Positions 37,698 to 50,211 of a stretch of DNA of 64,000 nucleotides are shown piece by piece (positions within the stretch are counted from its first letter, which is position 1; each line of letters opens with the position of its first letter). The notes beneath the pieces were generated by a model. The model was given only the letters and a program-made list of their open reading frames with translations, was not told the DNA's origin and made no database searches. Source of the stretch: Lutjanus erythropterus (taxonomy: Eukaryota; Chordata; Actinopteri; Lutjaniformes; Lutjanidae). The position numbers were made by a program, and so were the translations under genes. The stretch covers positions 9,736,419 through 9,800,418 of the forward strand of contig CM034601.1 in the NCBI GenBank assembly GCA_020091685.1, in the 5' to 3' direction.

Positions 37698-37832
37698 CTC
37701 ATTAGCTCTGTTTGTTGTACAAAGTGCTGGACCCAGTCAATCAGAAGTAACTGAATCACTTAATGTGTGCTGACCACAAACACACACACAGAGCAGTGGG
37801 TGTGTCCAGGTGGTGGTGATAAGAGTATAAAT
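37698..37832 (+). promoter_or_regulatory. Insulin promoter
   Basis: A TATA box (TATAAAT) at 37826-37832 lies about 30 bp before the likely start of the 5' UTR. Upstream are TCATTAGC near 37699 (TAAT core, as in A-box sites bound by PDX1) and CAGGTGGTGG near 37808, an E-box-type site. The A-box and E-box roles are inferred from the general organisation of vertebrate insulin promoters. Confidence 0.65.
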
Positions 37833-37916
37833 CAAGAGGAGGCCTGCTCTGCCTCACACCAACCAGCTCTCAGCTGCTCTGCTCCCGCTCCTCATCTTCA
37901 TCACAGAGACACCTTG

Positions 37917-38032
37917 TCCATCTCCTCCTCCTTCTCCGACTCTACAGGTGAGTTGTTCACTTCCTCTTCCACTGCTCGTCTATCTACACCTCCATCTCCT
38001 CCTCTTCTTCTGACTCTACAGGTGAGTTGTTC
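37917..38032 (+). repeat. Tandem duplication containing the ins 5' UTR splice donor
   Basis: Two copies of a 74-bp unit, each with TCCATCTCCTCCTC, GACTCTACAG and the donor GTGAGTTGTTC. The donors start at 37948 and 38022. The copies differ by a few bases. Confidence 0.9.
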
Positions 38033-38186
38033 CCCTAATCTTCCTCCACTGTCCTTCCATCTACTTTTTCTCGACAAATTGACAAGTTTCATGGTGATTT
38101 CTAACCTTTAACCTATTTACCTGTAATGTCTGAATATCAGCTGATATAAAAAAAATGCGTGTGTCTGTATTCAGCTCTCCTCCAGC

Positions 38187-38624
38187 ATGGCGGCTCTGTG
38201 GCTCCAGTCTGTCTCTCTGCTGGTCTTACTGGTTGTATCGTGGCCGGGCTCCCAGGCCGTCGCTCCCCCACAGCACCTGTGTGGCTCTCACCTGGTCGAC
38301 GCCCTGTACCTGGTCTGTGGGGACAGAGGCTTCTTCTACAACCCCAAGAGAGACGTCGACCCTCTGATGGGTGAGATCACCAACTTGAAAACTGCACAGC
38401 ATCACTAAACGGTCTTGAGTCAATGCCAGAGTTACATCTGCCTGTTTGTCCCGTCAGGTTTCCTGCCTCCAAAGGCGGGTGGAGCTGCAGCCGCAGGTGG
38501 TGACAACGAGGTGCCTGAGTACGCCTTCAAGGACCAGATGGAGATGATGGTGAGGCGAGGCATCGTGGAGCAGTGCTGCCACAGACCCTGCAACATCTTT
38601 GACCTGCAGAACTACTGCAACTGA
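38187..38624 (+). CDS. ins: Preproinsulin (116 aa)
   Basis: The hormone insulin, secreted by pancreatic beta cells. Coding exons are 38187-38370 and 38458-38624; an 87-bp phase-1 GT/AG intron interrupts the C-peptide at the position conserved in vertebrates. Residues 1-24 form the signal peptide (hydrophobic [16 protein letters not shown], cleaved after SQA). The B chain (25-54) is [20 protein letters not shown] then [10 protein letters not shown], followed by an Arg that completes the KR cleavage site. The C-peptide contains [10 protein letters not shown] and ends before RR. The A chain is [20 protein letters not shown] plus N. All six disulfide cysteines are present. A second intron lies in the 5' UTR (donor 37948 or 38022; acceptor AG at 38173-38174 or 38184-38185). 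AATAAA is at 38815-38820. Confidence 0.98.
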
Positions 38625-38814
38625 ACACTGCTTGGCCTGGCTTCGGTTAGCCTTATCTAGCTTAGCATTGCTTCGCTTCTTGGCTAACTGAGCCTGAACC
38701 CCACCACCCCACCCCACCCTTGCATCAGGAGAGTGGCAGTGCTGTCGTCTCTCTGAAACACCAACTGCTGTCAAATGAAGCGCTGAGAAATGGATGAAAC
38801 TATTTTTCCTAGAA

Positions 38815-38820
38815 AATAAA
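38815..38820 (+). terminator. Insulin polyadenylation signal
   Basis: AATAAA about 190 bp after the insulin stop codon, followed by a T/G-rich stretch. Confidence 0.8.
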
Positions 38821-38839
38821 GTTTTGTGAATTGAGAGAT

Positions 38840-40560
38840 TGCTGAGTGTTCACTGATGCTCTGACTATTTATTACTGTCTTTATTGTCATAAGTTAAAGT
38901 TATTGACTAAAATCAAAATGAGGACATCTTACATGTTTTATGAATCACATTTTAATGTATAACCCTTAATATTACAGTGTGGAAACAGCAGATGTAGTTA
39001 ACAGAAGAGCTTACACTGTTTACAGTGCAGCCAAACAAACTCAGATGTGTTTAATATGTAAGTCAGCTATCATCTGACAATTTAGCCTTAGGGGCAATAG
39101 CCAGTATTTCAGGGCTTCTGGTGTAGCCAGATAGCAAGATAACATATAATGGATATCCAGGCTAAGACTACTTCTTCCATGTGCCAGTCATTGTTTACAG
39201 TCCAATTAGCAACTTCAGACATGGGAATGGAAATAGTGTTGAGAGACAACATCTATGACTGAATTGTTACTGGATATAAATGCAGATAAACATTAACTAG
39301 CATAGGTCACTCACTTGAGTACAGATCCCCACCAGACAACAGATGGTGAAGCAACTTCTGCAATGTCACCACAACTGCCAGATGCAACCAGCTGAGATTT
39401 GCAGAGCTGGTCAAATCTGCAGTATACATCTATTGTCACTAGAGTGTTTTTTCATCCCCAAGTTACTAAAATACTTCACATTTTATAGTTAAATTTGTAC
39501 ATATTGTTAATAGTTTACTGTTCGATGTGTTTACAGTTTGGATTTTTGATCATTTTGATTATCACATAGGTGTTTTTAAATAGTGAGCTTAGCCAGTTAG
39601 CCAGCCTAGCTGGCTGTTAACATGACAAAAACCACAGCGAAGTTTATGAGGAGGGTGGTCAGCTCCACAGATGCCCTTTTTACACAGAAATCCTAAAGAC
39701 TTCCCTATAACCTGGCTTTGTGTTTTATACTGACCATGTATTCTGTGTCTGTTTAGTGCACACAGCACTCAGGGTTGCAAAAAGAGTCCGCTTGTCTACC
39801 TCCCTCTACCAGCTTAAAACAGCTGACAGATGTGGAATAAGTTCGTAATTTGACAGCAGCGAACATGAACGCTCGCTTTCACAATACGTTGTACATCAGT
39901 CACATTCAATTTGAGCTGCTCTTTCAAGCACGGAGTGTTGAAAAGAGCCAACATTGCAAATGGTTATATCAAAATGATCAGTAGTACTAACAACACACTA
40001 ATACACAGTATATACAAAGTGTAAACTGTTAACAATACTGAACTGTAAGTAGTGAAGTATTTTAATAACTCTGGTGAACCTAGACGTATCCTGGAGATTT
40101 GACACTGAAAGCTACTCTCCAGGCGAGATGCAGTTGATCTCAAACAAACCTATTATCTCCAAATCAACTCACACCAAAACTATCTACATGGATAAATAAC
40201 GTACAGGTAAGTCTTTAAGGGTGAACTATCCCTTTAAGTGCATTTCTTAAGTAGACCTAAGGTATTAACTTTTTTTTTTTGCTTTTTTTTTTTTTTTTTT
40301 TTTTTTTTTTGCATTTTTTACTTGAAATATAGAAAATAAGGATAAATACTGACAATAAAGTAAAACTTTCTGTATTAGTGCCAGGCTTTAAAAAACAAAT
40401 CAGAGAAGGAAGGTTTTATTTTGCAATAAAGTAAAAAGTTAAAATGTATTCATAATTTGAATCTATGCAGTTCCCTATTGGCGAATTATTCCACCCAGAA
40501 AGTGTTTTTTAAAATATGTATATCAGATATTTTTCCACTTGTACTTCCTGTGTTTGTGCC
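38840..40560. other. Intergenic between insulin and nipal4
   Basis: No gene recognised. It contains a lone MITE right end (TTAAGGGTGAACTATCCCTT, 40217-40236) of the family at 26790-27150, and a poly(T) run at 40270-40310 interrupted by GC. Confidence 0.5.
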
Positions 40561-40599
40561 GCTGGGAGGGAAAGGTGATACACATGCTGTGTGACACCG

Positions 40600-40720
40600 G
40601 CTTGGCCCGGCGGGGCGCTGCTGGGCGGGGCGGGGTCAGGTGTCGCTTTGTTTACCCCCTTCCTCCTGCACCTCCGTGCCGTGGGTTCAGGTAGTCAGTG
40701 TTGTTGGTGAAGTCATGCTG
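40600..40720 (+). promoter_or_regulatory. GC-rich promoter of nipal4
   Basis: A local CpG-rich stretch with overlapping GC boxes (GGGCGGGGCGGGG at 40623-40635), consistent with Sp1/KLF sites, lies about 320 bp before the first coding ATG. No TATA box is seen. Confidence 0.65.
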
Positions 40721-40950
40721 AGCCGTTAAACCCTCAGAGAAGACGGCGTCGTTTCGATGCTCCCACCAGGTGAATTACTGTCGGCGGAACCGTTGCTCGT
40801 GGTCACAAGCGGCCCGATGTACCTGCGGGACAAAGTGCTGCTCGGTTTCTAGACTTTCTGGACTTTTTCTTTTTTTTCTTTTTTCTTTTTTTTTGTTTGA
40901 GTTTCGGTGCTTTGTTTCTGTGGATTGTTTTTCCTCAACAAAGCAACAGG

Positions 40951-43900
40951 ATGCGAGATGTTCAGCTTAATAATGAGACGTGCAGGAACGGTAAGAAGGA
41001 TTTTTAATAAACTACTATCTATCGATCTCATATCGATCTTATCATCTTTGTATCGGTCTCTCTATCTCTGTCTTAGACTGTTTGTGAAATGTGTGCAGTG
41101 CCGTGGAAAGGAATTGTCCCCTGGGCTCAATAAAGTCTAGGCCTAGAAGTGTCAGGACCAAGTGCCGCTTTTAGGAACAAAAAGCATTAAATTCGGTATT
41201 TTTTAATGCAGGTCATTATTGAAGTGCTTTATACATCTACTTCACTACATTTCCGCAACAATTCTTTTTTCCACTATATGTTTACCTGACAGCGGTGGAA
41301 AGTAATTAGTCGAGGCCTGCATTTAATCATTACATTTACATCATACATTTTCATTTAAGTAGAGTACGAAAGAACAATTTTAAAGTACTTGTACCACCAC
41401 TTCTAAGGATCCATGATATGGATTGTTTTCGGTGAAGACAATAACTGATTGGCTGTTTAGCCCACTTGTTTCTAATGACCGATACCAATAAGATAATTTC
41501 ACTCGAAATGCATTGATCCACTTTTTTCAATTGGGATAAGATTCTCTTCTCTTAATCTGGATATCTTCCAATACCTATACTATACTGATAACAGATCTAT
41601 TTTTTTTCTTGATGATGATTAGAATAATACTTCTTTCTCTTATTATTATAATTATTATTATCACTAATAATAGTAGTAGCAGTAGTCATAATAGTAGTTG
41701 TTGAAATATTTGTAATAGTAGTAAGATTACATGAGGTTGAATCTGAACTTGTTCAGTAGTGAAAAGTTACATGTCAGTCGATGTTGATGTCCACAAAGTC
41801 AGAGTTTCACCATCTGGAAAGTATGTTTAGTTTGTATAATGTAACACGTGTTACCCTAGTATTATAGGCTAATACAGAATAGGAGTTAAAAGTTCTATTC
41901 AACTTATTATTTGCACTACTCAGCATAGAATTTACAATGTGTGATATCCATGTCTATATCAGGCCCAGATACAGATATTTGAATTGGATCGGTCCCATTC
42001 ACAATGTTTGTATTTTAAAAACAAATTCATGTAACCTGTAGTTTATGCACACCTGGTGGTAAGAAAGGCTAAGATGCAGTGAGATAAGATGGATGATTTA
42101 ATGTGCATATGTATATTTAAGGTATGTTTAAATGACATGACAAGGTTATCTGATTTTCATATTACAGAAAAGAGCTAAAGGAAATTGTAAAAAAAAAAAA
42201 AAAGGTGATTATCATGAACCAACTAATGTATTATTTATAAACTCAGTCTCTCAAATTTAGAGATTTGATGGACTTTGAAACTCTATAATTATAAACACAT
42301 CCAGACTTTATAGTCAATACAAAATCAAAGATTAAAACTCATGAAAAATGACAAGATTTATAACAGTTGAAGGAGTTAATTTATGGAAAAGAAATTAAAA
42401 CATTCAATACACTAAATAGATTAAAAAAAATAACAAGTTAATGGAGGTAAGAATATTGTGATTTTTATTTTATTTATTTATTTATTTTACTTTCGGGTGT
42501 GTATAAATTACAACTATAGAAATACAGATATATTTTAAAGGTATCGTACATTTGCCCAACCCTTCTTGGTACTGGGTTATTTCCGTCGATACCTTAAAGG
42601 TATCAAGTACCGATACCCAGCTCTGTTGCCTGCAAACAAGTGTCACATGTTTGCATGTTCAGCTGACCTGCTCTGAACTTGGTGCTTCGTGATTTAGTTA
42701 TTTTTTTCTATTATTTTATATATTTTATAATATTTTGGCAAGCTTTTATGCCTTTAATTAATATAACAGCTGAAGGGAGGACCGGGGCAGAGAGAGAGTG
42801 AGAGAGTGCTGTGCAGCAAAGGGCCACAGGTGGGAATCAAACCCTCAGCTGCTCCAGAGGACTCCACCTCCCTAGTGGGGTGTGTGCGCTACCAACTCAG
42901 TCACCAGGGCGCCCAGAAGTGATTTAGCTCGTTACAGGAAACAGACTTAGGTCTAGGCAGATTTAGCTTTAAAAAGCATCAGAATTAAAGAAACTTTTTT
43001 GTTCTTATAACTTGCGAGGCTGAGGTGATCTCTTGTATTTCACCTGAATGTTTTAGCTTCTCAAGATATTTAACTTTCTTCAGTTGATATTAGCTAAAGT
43101 GTTAACACCTTAATTTGTTATTTTAGTGAAGAGTAATCCAAACTGCTGCTCCGTCAGTGTTACCATAGCCTGTGTATACTGGGGCCTCAGTGTTGACAGG
43201 GTAAATATTGGACTGTTCTGTCTCCTCTCCTCATGTTACTCTAATCTGTAGCGGTCAAACCAGTATTACTCAACCCTCCGCCAGCCACATGAACGGGTTC
43301 AAAGACAGCAGAAACGCACTCGGCAAACACTCAGGAAACTTTTCCATCAGTGATGTAGTTCCCGCTTAGAATGACTGTTCCAGTTTGTTAAAATCTGATG
43401 GGTGGGTTGGGCACATAAAGCCTGATTTTAACTCGGAACTTGTCGATTAATTGGATAATCCGGCTCGATTTCTGTCGGTTTTAGTTGTTGTTTGACTTTC
43501 AGTTTGAGGTCATTACGTCTGGTTAATCACCTAATCGATCAATGAGCTGACTCGCAGATTATTGGTTGGTTGAATAGGTTGAGTAGACCTAGCTTAATGT
43601 TGAGTTTTGGGCCAATGTAATTTCTTAAACTGTTAAAATCATACTGGTCAGTTTTGACTGGGACCACAGAAAATTAATTTCGAATGGTTTCATAGCAAAT
43701 GTCCTTGTAAAACTTTGACACGGAGTATTCTGTGATAAATAGCACAAAATGTTTCATCTGTGTGTTATAGTCAAAATAAACTGTACATTATGTTTTTTTT
43801 TGTTTTTTTTTACTCAATAACACGTTGTATGAGCTCAGAGGGATGTACTAAGAAGTGAGGTTAATGTGTTAGCAAGGTATGTTGAGTTTGAAGTCAGAGT

Positions 43901-46900
43901 TTTCAGTGTCACGAAGGTGGCTCTCTGTTAACCTGACTAGATCTCCATGGTAACTGATGCTGATCTCATAACCTGGTCAGGTGCAGGTTATGTTCTGAGT
44001 TTTGGCTGTAAGAAGCGCCACTCTTGGGTCAATTCTTTCCCTAACAAAAGTTCTTTATGAGCAACAAAGATCGTTAACTGAGGGAAGACGTTAAAAATGA
44101 AAAGTTGCTGAGCTGTACATTTGTAATATCACCAAATGAAGCTTTGATTTGGCCAAAAACTGAAGCGATCTCCACGTCTCTGTCATCATGGGACAGTGTC
44201 AGACCGACAGCATCGTGTTTAAATCTGCTTTATGAAGTTTAACTGTTTAATGTGCAGTTGTCATGTCAGTAAGAAACAGCAGGCATTAAGGTCTCATTCA
44301 GTCGATCGCTTCTTCTCCTGCCTTATTGCAGCAACAATGTTTGTTTGTGCCGTAATTTATGTTTTTTTATATTTTCCGTAACTCTTCTTCTAACTCTTTC
44401 CTGTTTACTTTTAGCATCTGAGCAAACTGTCCCAGAATATCACAGCTGACTGGCTCTGATGGTCTGATGTGTCTCTGCAGGCTCTGTGGTCAGGCTGTGG
44501 TGCAGGTCTCAGTCTGCAGTGTGTGTGTTTGGAGATCAGACGCTGCTCTACACACCCTTGGGCAACAACACTCACCTAACAGGTATTCACACACACACAC
44601 ACACACACACACACCTCTTCCATATCTGTGTTAATGCGTGTGTGTAAACGTCTTTGTTTTTGTGATGTTTTAGGATCTTATCTAAATCTACGTCTCTGTG
44701 TTTGTCTGTGTCATATGAAATAAAACGAATAATACTAACAGTCTGAAAACAACTGATTGGATCTTTAAACATAAAGCTGAAACAGTGTCGGCAGACTGAA
44801 TACTAACTGGATCCCCGTGTCACGAGAACAAAGGTGCTAACAAAGAGAATTCATGTGTTTTTGTTTTTTGTTGTGGTGGAAAATCAAGCCCTCTTCATAC
44901 TTCCTCAACAGACACAATGCAGTCAGAAAGAAGAACAATGACACATTGTTTTCATCAAGTAGACTGAATTTTAAATAAGACAATGAGGTTTAATGAGGTG
45001 ACTGTGATATTTCATTGTTATTTTGACTGCAGACGCACCCGAGAGACACAAACTGGTTCTACAGTCAACCAGCGCTCCGCTATTTACAGTATACTGCAGC
45101 AGTTTCTACCACAGTTGAGCGGTCATTGTTTATATTATACCTCAGAGTCAGAGCCTGTTACGTCACAGGTGGAAAGAAATTAGGCTGAAGTGAGGATCCA
45201 AATCCAAGCAGACACAGATGAGTTAGTTTTGACACGTCATGCGTATTGTTGGAACATCTCTGTCAGTCTGTAGAAACAAACAAATCACATCATCTGTCAA
45301 AACTTCACTGCTGTCACTAGGGATTCACCGATCGACCGGCCAGAGACTGAAACCACATTGAAATTCACACACATGCTCTGCACGATGATCACGTCGTGCA
45401 CGCAGCAACACAGACTGTCACTGGTCACAGCCACACACACTCATTTTCTCATTTAACTCTTCTTTTTGTTTTTCTCACTGCAAAGCTTAACTACAGCAAA
45501 CTGTTGCACCATGTCAGCCTCTGGTTTGTTTGCATCTGCTTCCTCACGAGATCATACCTCGTGAGATCGTGCTCCCTCTAGTACATAATCTTAATATAAT
45601 AATATAATAAGGCCTGGCTGTAACCTGGAGGACTTTTGGAGAAAATGTAAAAGTTATTTAATAGTCAGTGTTTTATTATGAAATTATGAAACTTACAAGA
45701 AAGTTTGCAAAACTGTTTGTGAATGCTGTCAGTTATAGTTTATAGAAAATTGGAAATGGCCAAAATCTTTTTAAAAAAAAAATTATGTATTAATGACTTT
45801 GTATTGCCAATTTGTGAACGGATTGTAACGTAACTTGTGAAGGACTTGTGACTGTTTTTCCACGACAAGCCAAAGTATATGATGTTTATGTGCACTCCTC
45901 AGTGCCCTGCCTTTCCACAGCTTACCTACAGCACCAACAGTGTGCAACTATAACATTAGCTTTTAAATGGAGTCCAACTTCAAGTCCAAAGTCAAAGCAA
46001 ATATTAAAAAGCATGTGAATGTTGGGATGTTAGCTTGCTTGCTAACATTAGCTAACATTTGCCCACTAAACCACAATAATCACAATATCTTTCACGTGTT
46101 TTGCGGACAAATTGCTAGCTGGCTAACTTAGTAAAGTATTGTATTGAGTGGATTATTTAACTAATTCATCCAGACTCCTGGGGCTGATCTGACTGGTATA
46201 TTTGCTTACAGACAAGCAGTATAGAGGCATTTCCTGTTTTTATTTTTATTTTTTGGTTGTTTTTTCCGTTTGAAAGCTGGTCACCATCCACTTAAATTGT
46301 TTGGGACATTCTGCAACACACTTTTCCTGTGAAACTGCGACAGTGTTTTGTGGACTAAAAAACTAAACCTGACCTTCAATCGGTATGAGGGCAAGTATGG
46401 CTAAGGACTGAATTTTCATTTTGGGGTGAACTATCCTTTTAATAACAAGGATTTTATGAAAGTTACGTACAGAACCTTTAAGAACCAGAGAGGAGAGAAT
46501 GAACCAGTAGCTGCACCTGAAAACAATGTTGGAGAAGCTACCTAAATTTGGGATTTGCACTTTGTTTTAATGGAAGAATTTAATGCTTCACTTTTTGTAA
46601 TAGTGAAAGGATTCAAAGATAAGGAATCTCTTCTCCACAGACTGATATTATTTATTGTTTTTATATTATTTCAAGGAAACTTCACACACAGGATGAGTGT
46701 GAAAGTGTTTTATATCTCAAAAAAGTTGGAAAATTAGGCTTTGTGCTGCTTTTGTGCCAGTTCTGTAGTCTGTACTGTGCTGTGTTCCAGTAAAGAGGAA
46801 ACAGAGTGACAACAATCCCTTGCGATAACATCAGGAGTGGGTTTCAGGGTTTTATTATGTAAAGAAGAATGCAAATGTGACTCTCAGAGGAACCCTTTAT

Positions 46901-49836
46901 TTATCATATCTGGAGGGCAGATCACGTATGATATTAAGTTCACCAGAGGTTTGTCCTTTTGTCCCGAGGCCATTCATAGTTTCCCTAAACATTAAAGTCC
47001 AGCATGCATGCAGCAACAACAAGAGCTCTGATCTGAAAATCACTGATCACTGTCTGGTTTTGCTGCTGCAAGCCGCATTTCAGGCAAGATCAATCAATTA
47101 AGACCGAACAGAGGTTTTGAATGAGCACTTACATAATTTTTAGAGCTTCAGTACTTTTCATACTATAGATTAATGGATATTTTACTATTTTAAAAACATT
47201 ACTTTTCAGAGGTGGGAAGTAACAAAGTACAAATACTTCCTTATTGTATTAAACATTGTCATAAAACAGACAGGAGAGTTAGAGCTGCACGTTGCAAGTT
47301 GCACAGAAACACCAGATTTGACTCATTTATGACTCCAAGAAGGAATGCGAGTTATGATTCAAAGTGTTATAAACCACATTATTCACCTCTGTGAGCTGTG
47401 ACTGCTGACCGTGTCTGTAGGGGAGCGGCTAAATCAACAGCCAAACTACAATAACTAAGATCCTCTGAGTCACCAGCATCCACCTGTTGCTTTCACCCCC
47501 ACAGTGCCTCATAGTTTCAAACCCTCAGTTATAAACCAAACAATCAGTAACTGATTCGTCAAGATCTACTTATTAATCTATAATGAAAATAATCATTACT
47601 TGCAGACCTGATTGGTTGGCGTTTACTAATCAAAATACTATAATCACTCCAGTGTACACTTCAGACTTCATAGCGGGCAATCACATGAGAAATTTCACAT
47701 GTAAATTAAAGCATTTTCAGGTGTTAACACAGCGTTTGTTATCATGAGATCTCATTCAGTAAATTCTTAGTTTTTTGTTCAGCTCTGATAAAGTTGTTAA
47801 ACACACAGACTGCAGGTACACACCCTCGTGAACACACACTTAGCTGACTGAATGTTTGTGTCCAGATCTGCAGACAAACAGTACCTACAACGTGTGGCTG
47901 GGCTTCGCTCTGGCCCTGCTGTCCGCCTTCCTGATTGGTGGGAGCGTCATTCTGAAGAAGAAAGCTCTGCTCCGATTGGCCAGCACCGGTCACACCAGAG
48001 CAGGTAAGGAGAACTCGATGTCTTGATCCCTTTTTCTTTCTTTTTTTTTTTTGTGTGTGCTTTCAAGTGGTCTCACTCCTTGAAGACATATTTAGCTGTG
48101 GTGTAAAAATCCCACACTTATTTTACAAATCAAACTCATGAAACATTAGAAAAGGATAATGTGCATTTTGTCATCAATATTTTGTTTGTTTGGCAGTGTG
48201 TCCTTAATTGCACCAGTGTTTCAACAGCTGTATCATCTGTACGTATCATTGACAAAAAAGGAAAGTGGCAAAATGTTCATCATTTATCCACAGGAAGGCT
48301 CAGGCCTCTGCATGTTGAGTTTCATAAATAAATAAATGAATAAATTGTAACAAATGACAGATGCCTGGAAGTAACTATGGGGTGCCAGACTTCTCGCGGA
48401 TGGTCTCATTTGCTTATGTAGGTCATATAGAGACATCTGTATTAAATTGAGACTGTTTCAGGAGCAGTTAAACTGTTTGTTGTAGCTTTAAATGTCATCT
48501 TATAATAACTGTCTGAAATTGTCACTTCAGTAAAATGTGTGCACACATTGTTATGGGTGTTAGAGTTCTACAGCTGAATGATAAGACTGTGATGTAAATG
48601 TCCCGGAGAGAAGAAAAGTTAGAGATAAAACCTGTTTGGACTCATGATTTCAGCCTCTGTGTGTTATGAAACAAGTGGTCAAATAGAGAGTTGCTCAACT
48701 TGGACAAACCAGCTTTTACAGTTTGATTTTTTTTTCCACTTGACCGAGAGCAGCTGCCTTACAGGAAATGAAAGCTAAAATCATGGATTACAAATGGCCA
48801 TGGCGATCTTTGTCTCAAGATCAAACCTTAATTACCTAATCTTTTTAAATATGCTTTTATATTTCTAATATTCATTATTGAACTTATGATCAGGAATTAT
48901 CTCTGAACCTGAAGATAAGTTTTACTGTCACTTAATGAAATAATAAAGCAGCGTAATGTGTTAACATGTAAAATATGACTCTGTGTGTGTGTGTGTGTGT
49001 TTGTAGGTGATGGAGGTCATGGCTACCTGAAGGACTGGTTGTGGTGGGGAGGCTTGTTAACCAGTAAGGATTTTATTTTATTTTGCTGTTTCGTTTGCTT
49101 TATTATTCTTTGCTTTGCCAACAGATTCTGTATTTATATGCGGAATCTGTTTATAGAGTAAACAGAGTTGATGGATATCAGTTTCATCTCAGTTTGTAGG
49201 TCCAGAACCTGTTTAGCTAAGGTAAGCACAAAGACTGGAGACTAGAGAAACGGCTTCATCATCCCCATCAAAAGTGGGAAAATACTTTTTGCAAAACGTT
49301 TTGCACGATCCAGAATTCCTTAAATTAGATCATACCTTCTAACTTCTCCAAAGCTGCCTGATTTTCATGTTTTATCTTTGCTTTCAGCTCCAAAAGTCAG
49401 CTGGGTTTTGTGAACTGTAGGCTAACAGTTTCCCCCTTGCTCCCAGTCTTCGTGCTAAGCTAGGCTGAACATGTACCTGGACCTATGAGGCCATCTTATC
49501 ATCTGACTCTGGAGAAAACAAGCATACTGTGTTTTCCAGAAAGTTTGTTTGTGGTGTAACGTCATTACAGATGTTATCAGTGTTGAAATGACTTCATTGC
49601 TCAGCAGAGTCACTGCTCTCTGTCTCCGCAGTGGGAGCAGGAGAGGCCTGTAACTTTGCCGCCTACATGTTTGCTCCGGCCACGCTGGTGACTCCGCTGG
49701 GCGCTCTGAGTGTCCTCATCAGGTAGGGGTACTCATTTCAATTCTAGCTTCAGTTTAACTGCACTTTATCAGCACTAAAGTATTGGAAATTCAAGGTAAA
49801 TACAAAAACTGTTGCAGATCATACAGACAGACAGAC

Positions 49837-49920
<84 letters not shown>

Positions 49921-50171
49921 CAGTGCAGTTCTGTCGTCCCACTTGTTGGGGGAGGTGTTGAACATAGTGGGGAAGCTCGGCTGTGTGCTGTGCGTGCTCG
50001 GAAGCATCTTGTTGGTGATCCACGCCCCACAGGAACAGGAAGTGACATCACTACAGGACATGACCAACAAATTGCTGGAACCTGGTGAGTATTGTATAAA
50101 TGAACTGTAGATTCATATTTTTATTTCACTTAAATTGGATGTTAAGTTTTCTCATGTTTTTATTAATAACT

Positions 50172-50211
<40 letters not shown>

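Noticed and set aside
37767-38111. 114-codon open frame over the insulin promoter and 5' UTR
   Set aside because: It covers the TATA box, non-coding exon 1 and the duplicated donor; Ser/Pro-rich low-complexity translation of pyrimidine-rich DNA.
49783-50110. Open frames made of (CV)n, (HT)n or similar repeats
   Set aside because: They are translations of the (TG)n microsatellite; only the exon 6 frame downstream is real.
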